A stretch of DNA of 8,955 nt from Candidatus Falkowiibacteriota bacterium. Its GTDB lineage: Bacteria; Patescibacteria; ABY1; BM507; UBA12075. A program made the position numbers and the translations under genes. The notes under the pieces are model-generated. The model made no database searches. It had not been told where the DNA came from and saw nothing but the letters and a program-made list of their open reading frames with translations. Of the stretch, positions 5,581 to 8,955 are shown piece by piece (the first letter of the stretch is position 1; every line of letters starts with the position of its first letter). The stretch lies in NCBI GenBank assembly GCA_030636285.1, contig DAOVXE010000020.1:1-8955 (forward strand), read 5' to 3'.

Positions 5581-6291
5581 TGAAGTTAGCTTATAATTAT
5601 TATCCACTACTTTTCCATCTCGCATAAAAATTATTCTATCAGCATATTTGGCAACTTCTGACGTATGCGTAACCATGATAATTGTTTTGTTCCGCTTTTT
5701 TAAATCAGTAAATATTTTCATTATTTCAATACCGGATTTAGAATCCAAGGCGCCGGTCGGCTCATCAGCCAGAATTATTTCCGGATCATTCATAAGCGAC
5801 CGGCAAATAGAAACCCGCTGTTGTTGTCCGCCGGAAAGCTCGGTTGGTTTGTGGCCGGCTCTATCCTCTATATTAACGCTCTTCATAAGCTGTATTGCCC
5901 GCGCTTCTCTTATTTCTTTTTCAACTCCGGCATAAAGGGCCGGCAGAGCGATATTTTTAAGCGCGGTCAGGCGGGAAAATAAATTAAATTGCTGAAAAAT
6001 AAAACCCATCATTTTATTTCTTATAAAAGCCAGGGTATAATCGTCTCTAACTTCCCCGATATTTTCTTTGTCCAAAAAATATTCCCCGTCAGTCAAGGGA
6101 TGAAGGCAGCCAATAATATTTAACAAAGTGGTTTTTCCGCCTCCTGACTCTCCCATTAACGCCACAAATTCTCCTTTTTTTATATCAAGATCTATGCCAT
6201 TTAAAACCGGTATTTCTTCGCCATTGGCAAGATAATACGACTTATGGACATTTTTAAATTTTATTAATGATTTTTCTTCCACAACTTTCAA
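5572..6291 (-). CDS. ABC transporter ATP-binding protein (MacB/LolD type)
   Basis: The ATPase powers the MacB-like permease encoded downstream. It is 239 residues, a normal size for this subfamily. Walker A is GESGGGKTT (47-55), the Q-loop lies at Q100/Q101 in 'FIFQQFN', the signature is LSGGQ (152-156), Walker B is IILADEP (172-178) followed by 'TGALD', and the H-loop His is H209 in 'MVTHT'. All catalytic motifs are intact. The longest frame starts at a TTG (6291) that lies in a repeated spacer sequence shared with the gap before the adaptor gene. A GTG at 6282 would give a start of '[11 protein letters not shown]', which fits the family as well and may be the true start. Neither has a Shine-Dalgarno sequence. 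The stop codon lies within the flank of repeat copy 2, so the last residues may have been altered by that insertion. Confidence 0.95.
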   Translation of the reverse strand: MKVVEEKSLIKFKNVHKSYYLANGEEIPVLNGIDLDIKKGEFVALMGESGGGKTTLLNIIGCLHPLTDGEYFLDKENIGEVRDDYTLAFIRNKMMGFIFQQFNLFSRLTALKNIALPALYAGVEKEIREARAIQLMKSVNIEDRAGHKPTELSGGQQQRVSICRSLMNDPEIILADEPTGALDSKSGIEIMKIFTDLKKRNKTIIMVTHTSEVAKYADRIIFMRDGKVVDNNYKLTSNY

Positions 6292-6304
6292 CTTTATAAA
6301 CTTT
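6282..6304 (-). repeat. Heptad spacer repeat between adaptor and ATPase genes
   Basis: On the minus strand this stretch contains TTGAAAG-type heptads around a TTTATAAAG unit. It is identical over 23 bp to the plus strand at 8193-8215, so the two form an inverted pair in two gaps of the same operon. It covers most of the space between the adaptor stop and the ATPase start. Confidence 0.75.
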
Positions 6305-6307
6305 TAA

Positions 6308-8173
6308 CTAATAAACTATCTTGTCCCCGGCGTTTAATCCGCTTATTATTTCCACATTCTTACTATCAGTAAATCCGGTTGCTACCGGCACCCATTCTTC
6401 GTTAATATTTAACACCGAAGGAGTATCATTAACATTTCTGACCGCGCTAACCGGAATAATCAAAACACCCTTGGCTTCAGCAGTCACAAAATCAACAAAG
6501 GCCGTCATTCCCTCTCTTATTTGATTATCGCCTTTGTTCATTATCACAATGCGAACCAGGTATGTAACAATTCCATTATTATTTGTTTTTGAAGTAAGTG
6601 AAATAAAACTTACTTCCCCGTCAAGTCTTAATCCGTCCAGAGCGTCAAAAACGGCATAAACAGCCTGCCCGATCTTAATTTTATTAATATCAGCTTCTTC
6701 AATATCCACTTCAATAAATAATGTGTCGTTGTTTATAATAACCGCCACCGGATCACTGGTGCTATTGTCTACAATAATATCGCCTGTTTTGTAATTAAGC
6801 CTGGCTACTTCGCCGTCAATCGGAGAGATGATAGTAGCGTTTTCCAGTTCGTTTTGGGATTTTTTAAGACTGACCGAAGCGCTGGTTAATCTTGACCTGG
6901 CGGAAGCCAGTTCCTGTTCAGTTAAAGGCGCCAACAAATCATTATAATCCCGCTTGGCCTGCTCAAGGTTTAACTCCTTGCTGCGCACATTAGCCTTTGC
7001 GTTTTCAATATCTCTATCCGCGTCTGATTGTTCATTAGCCAAATCAATTTGCGCCTCTTCGTAGTCCTCAATATAATCTTCAAGCGAATCTCTGGCATCT
7101 TCCACGTCTTTAACTAAATTTCTTAAGCCGGTAATTTTTGTATTGATTGCGGCGCGATTTGTATTAATTGTTGATTTAAAACTATCCAATTCTGTTTGCG
7201 TAAGCTCGGTTGAAACAATTGAAGCATCCAATAAAACCTGCATATCATACAAATGAGACTCAAGCGTTTCCAAAGTGTTATTCGCTTGTACTGTCGCCTT
7301 ATCAATCTCCGAATAAGCACTGCTTGCGTTAATTGACAAAGCATAATTATTCAATTCATACCTGTCGTCTTTCGCGTCCTTATAGCCGCCGATCGCCTTA
7401 CTCATTGATGACACGTCTTTAACCCCTAAAAAATCCTCATAATCATCATTAATAAATTTATTATCAACTCCGACTATTTCATCCGAATCAATCAGGATAT
7501 TTTCCAGGCTTATGCTGATTGATTTAATTGTATCAACCAGAGAATTATAAGCATCCTGGACATCTTCACTTGTTAATTCATTCTGATTATCGTCCAGATT
7601 TTCTTTAGCGTCCTTCAGATCCTGCTCGGCGTCATAAATACTTTTTTGCACGCTTTGCTCAATGTTTTCCAAGGAAATTTTTACTTGTTCCAAAGAAATT
7701 TCCGCCGAAGTAATATCGTCAGCCGCGTCAGCGATCTGTTCACTTGTTGCTCCGTCCATTGCCTGATTATAATCCGCCAAAGCCGACAAATAGCTTGAAT
7801 AAGCGCCGCGCACGTTAAGCTCCAGGGTTTCTGTTTTTACGGTCGCGATCTTATCGCCCTTTTTGATCTTGTCGCCTTCTTTAATAAATACTTCTTCTAT
7901 TTCCAGATTGTTGCCGCTGACTGAAAAGGATAATTCAACTCCGTCTTCCGCGATAACTTTACCGTCTGATTCAATGGAAATTTTCAGATCAGCCTTTTTT
8001 ACTGTCCATTCTTTCTGTGAAACAGCCGTTTCCTGGCTGTCTTTTTTATTAAAATAAAAATAAGCAGAAACTAAAGACAGAATGATAATAATTAAAATTA
8101 TCATTTTCTTTTTAGTCATTTTAAATTTTCCCATGCCCCTGGATTTTTTGCTTTCTTCAAGTATTGAACCCAT
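6308..8173 (-). CDS. HlyD/MacA-like membrane-fusion (adaptor) protein with very long coiled coil
   Basis: The adaptor links the ABC exporter to the outside of the membrane. Residues 24-41 form one transmembrane segment after a basic 'KMTKKKM'. The first half of the biotinyl-lipoyl domain is at about 87-113 ('VFIKEGDKIKKGDKIATVK') and the second at about 446-470 ('ATIISPIDGEVARLNYKTGD'). A beta-barrel region follows (475-565), then a membrane-proximal domain ending 'SGLNAGDKIVY'. Between the lipoyl halves lie some 330 residues (about 115-445) of acidic, Ala/Leu/Asp-rich heptads: a helical hairpin far longer than in typical MacA proteins of about 370-390 residues in total. The start is uncertain: ATG 8173 lacks a Shine-Dalgarno sequence, and in-frame ATGs at residues 14 and 19 lie closer to the membrane anchor. 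It is transcribed before the ATPase and permease. Confidence 0.93.
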   Translation of the reverse strand: MGSILEESKKSRGMGKFKMTKKKMIILIIIILSLVSAYFYFNKKDSQETAVSQKEWTVKKADLKISIESDGKVIAEDGVELSFSVSGNNLEIEEVFIKEGDKIKKGDKIATVKTETLELNVRGAYSSYLSALADYNQAMDGATSEQIADAADDITSAEISLEQVKISLENIEQSVQKSIYDAEQDLKDAKENLDDNQNELTSEDVQDAYNSLVDTIKSISISLENILIDSDEIVGVDNKFINDDYEDFLGVKDVSSMSKAIGGYKDAKDDRYELNNYALSINASSAYSEIDKATVQANNTLETLESHLYDMQVLLDASIVSTELTQTELDSFKSTINTNRAAINTKITGLRNLVKDVEDARDSLEDYIEDYEEAQIDLANEQSDADRDIENAKANVRSKELNLEQAKRDYNDLLAPLTEQELASARSRLTSASVSLKKSQNELENATIISPIDGEVARLNYKTGDIIVDNSTSDPVAVIINNDTLFIEVDIEEADINKIKIGQAVYAVFDALDGLRLDGEVSFISLTSKTNNNGIVTYLVRIVIMNKGDNQIREGMTAFVDFVTAEAKGVLIIPVSAVRNVNDTPSVLNINEEWVPVATGFTDSKNVEIISGLNAGDKIVY

Positions 8174-8182
8174 ATAATAAAA

Positions 8183-8215
8183 TTGAAAGTTGAAAGTTTA
8201 TAAAGTTGAAAGTTG
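8183..8215 (+). repeat. TTGAAAG heptad repeat in the lipoprotein-adaptor gap
   Basis: TTGAAAG occurs at 8183-8189, 8190-8196 and 8205-8211, with a TTTATAAAG unit between the second and third. Positions 8193-8215 match the minus strand at 6282-6304 exactly. A related but diverged stretch (CAACTTTATAACTTTAAA) follows at about 8237-8254. It is not a coding sequence. Confidence 0.75.
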
Positions 8216-8260
8216 ATCAAGCATATTTTAATAAACAACTTTATAACTTTAAACTAAATA

Positions 8261-8821
8261 TTAATTGATTATTACAAAATTTGCTATATTTCTGTCCGTA
8301 ATGGTTTCATCAGTCCAAACCATAAGCATCCGGTCTTTTTTAACATCATTCAGCGTTGCCTCAACCATTTCTCCTTCCTCATTTTTTAGCATTTTTATTC
8401 CCACCGGAATAATAACTTTTTCTTCTCCCGCGCTCATGCTTTTTAACATGGCCCATCTCTCGTCGCTGTCGCTTGCTCCGGTGTTTTGCCGCGTGCCAAT
8501 ACCCATGCCCATGCCTGTTCCATGACCGCTAAAACCGGACACCGGCCTTTGTGTCCTGTCGCTTTCATCACCCTCATCTTCTTCGTGGTTATTATTTTCA
8601 TCCATTTGCGGTCTGGCAATTTTTAAAATTGTCACTTCATTGCCGGTTATTGTTTTTACCAATCCCCTTATTTCAGCCGGTTCTTCAGGCTGCCCAAAAT
8701 CAGGCATTCTGTTTCTTCCTAATGTTGTTTCACTACCCTCATTTTGTTTATCATTGGTTTGTCCAATACATCCGGTTAAAACAAAAACAAGCAATAAACA
8801 AGCAGTTATAGCTTTCTTCAT
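8261..8821 (-). CDS. Lipoprotein with Gly/Met-rich linker, first gene of the exporter operon
   Basis: The 186-residue product starts with a short basic stretch and hydrophobic core, then the lipobox L15-T-G-C18, so C18 should be lipidated and the protein held on the outer face of the membrane. Residues 50-68 ('EIRGLVKTITGNEVTILKI') look like one strand pair of a small beta-barrel of the 'G-x-V-x-x-I-x-G-N-x-V-T-I' type. Next come a very acidic run (74-88), a Gly/Met-rich segment ('GHGTGMGMGIG', 99-109) and a second beta-like part (135-186). Beta-rich fold with low-complexity middle is all I can infer; I do not recognise a named family. The gene lies 87 bp ahead of the adaptor gene on the same strand, so an accessory role for the exporter is likely. 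There is no Shine-Dalgarno sequence; repeat copy 3 ends about 10-20 bp upstream of the start. Confidence 0.85.
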   Translation of the reverse strand: MKKAITACLLLVFVLTGCIGQTNDKQNEGSETTLGRNRMPDFGQPEEPAEIRGLVKTITGNEVTILKIARPQMDENNNHEEDEGDESDRTQRPVSGFSGHGTGMGMGIGTRQNTGASDSDERWAMLKSMSAGEEKVIIPVGIKMLKNEEGEMVEATLNDVKKDRMLMVWTDETITDRNIANFVIIN

Positions 8822-8830
8822 AAAAAATTG

Positions 8831-8955
8831 TTTAATTACTCATGTTACGCACTTATTGCGTAAACAAAGTTATAATAAATGTAATTTAAACAAAAATGCT
8901 AAGATAAAACTTGTTCTTATCCTCGTTTTTGTTTAAATTACATTTATTATAACTT
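8831..8955. repeat. Palindromic repeat element, copy 3 (right side cut by window edge)
   Basis: Arms 8867-8896 and 8926-8955 are a perfect 30-bp inverted repeat around the 29-nt core (8897-8925), whose core differs from copy 1 at one base and matches copy 2. The side hairpin is on the left here: TTACGC (8845-8850) with GCGTAA (8858-8863). Outside it lies the same tail in reverse (TTTAATTACTCATG). The window ends at the edge of the right arm. The copy sits just upstream of the lipoprotein gene. Confidence 0.9.

Noticed and set aside
8640..8936. 98-residue open frame on the plus strand running into repeat copy 3
   Set aside because: It is antisense to the lipoprotein gene and extends into the palindrome; no start signal or domain supports it.
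1..8955. CRISPR array
   Set aside because: The three palindromic repeats are kilobases apart, with no short regular spacers and no cas genes.

Overview
The window is AT-rich DNA carrying seven well-supported genes (peptidase, HEPN-like protein, purD, permease, ATPase, adaptor, lipoprotein) and one weaker one (a small MNT-like partner). Gene content is single-membrane in character: a membrane-anchored MepM/Csd3-type M23 endopeptidase, a MacAB-type ABC exporter with a long HlyD-like adaptor and a lipoprotein, but no TolC-like protein. Most genes lack a visible Shine-Dalgarno sequence. Together this suggests a Patescibacteria (CPR) type genome or a similar uncultured lineage. That is inference, because no rRNA or other marker gene is present. 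All reading frames fit the standard genetic code.

Layout. Positions 1-120 hold the first copy of a palindromic repeat. A plus-strand M23 endopeptidase follows (163-1422). Next comes an especially AT-rich island: a promoter-like site, a leader with three hairpins, and two small plus-strand genes (1646-1897 and 1908-2276) that look like a degenerate MNT/HEPN pair. The convergent gap 2277-2598 is packed with hairpins, including one terminator for each direction. purD (2599-3876, minus) is a single-gene unit with a clear Shine-Dalgarno sequence and a long upstream region. The rest is a minus-strand cluster, in transcription order: lipoprotein (8821-8261), HlyD-like adaptor (8173-6308), ABC ATPase (6291-5572), repeat copy 2, MacB-like permease (5392-4199). 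Repeat copy 3 lies upstream of the lipoprotein and runs to the end of the window.

The most unusual content is the repeat family. Each copy has a 30-36 bp perfect inverted repeat around a nearly invariant 29-nt core that itself folds, and a side hairpin of the type TTACGC-N7-GCGTAA. The three copies differ from one another in the arms, but each difference is matched by the complementary change in the opposite arm, and one pair of the side hairpin also changes in a compensated way. Structure, and not only sequence, therefore seems to be maintained. One copy sits inside the exporter operon, and the other two form the exact ends of the window, so more copies probably exist in the genome. No transposase or other driver is present in the window.

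How the genes work together: the ATPase, permease and adaptor form one MacAB-like efflux or export machine, with the lipoprotein as a likely accessory. The M23 enzyme remodels peptidoglycan. purD is an unrelated metabolic gene, and the MNT/HEPN-like pair looks like an accessory insertion.
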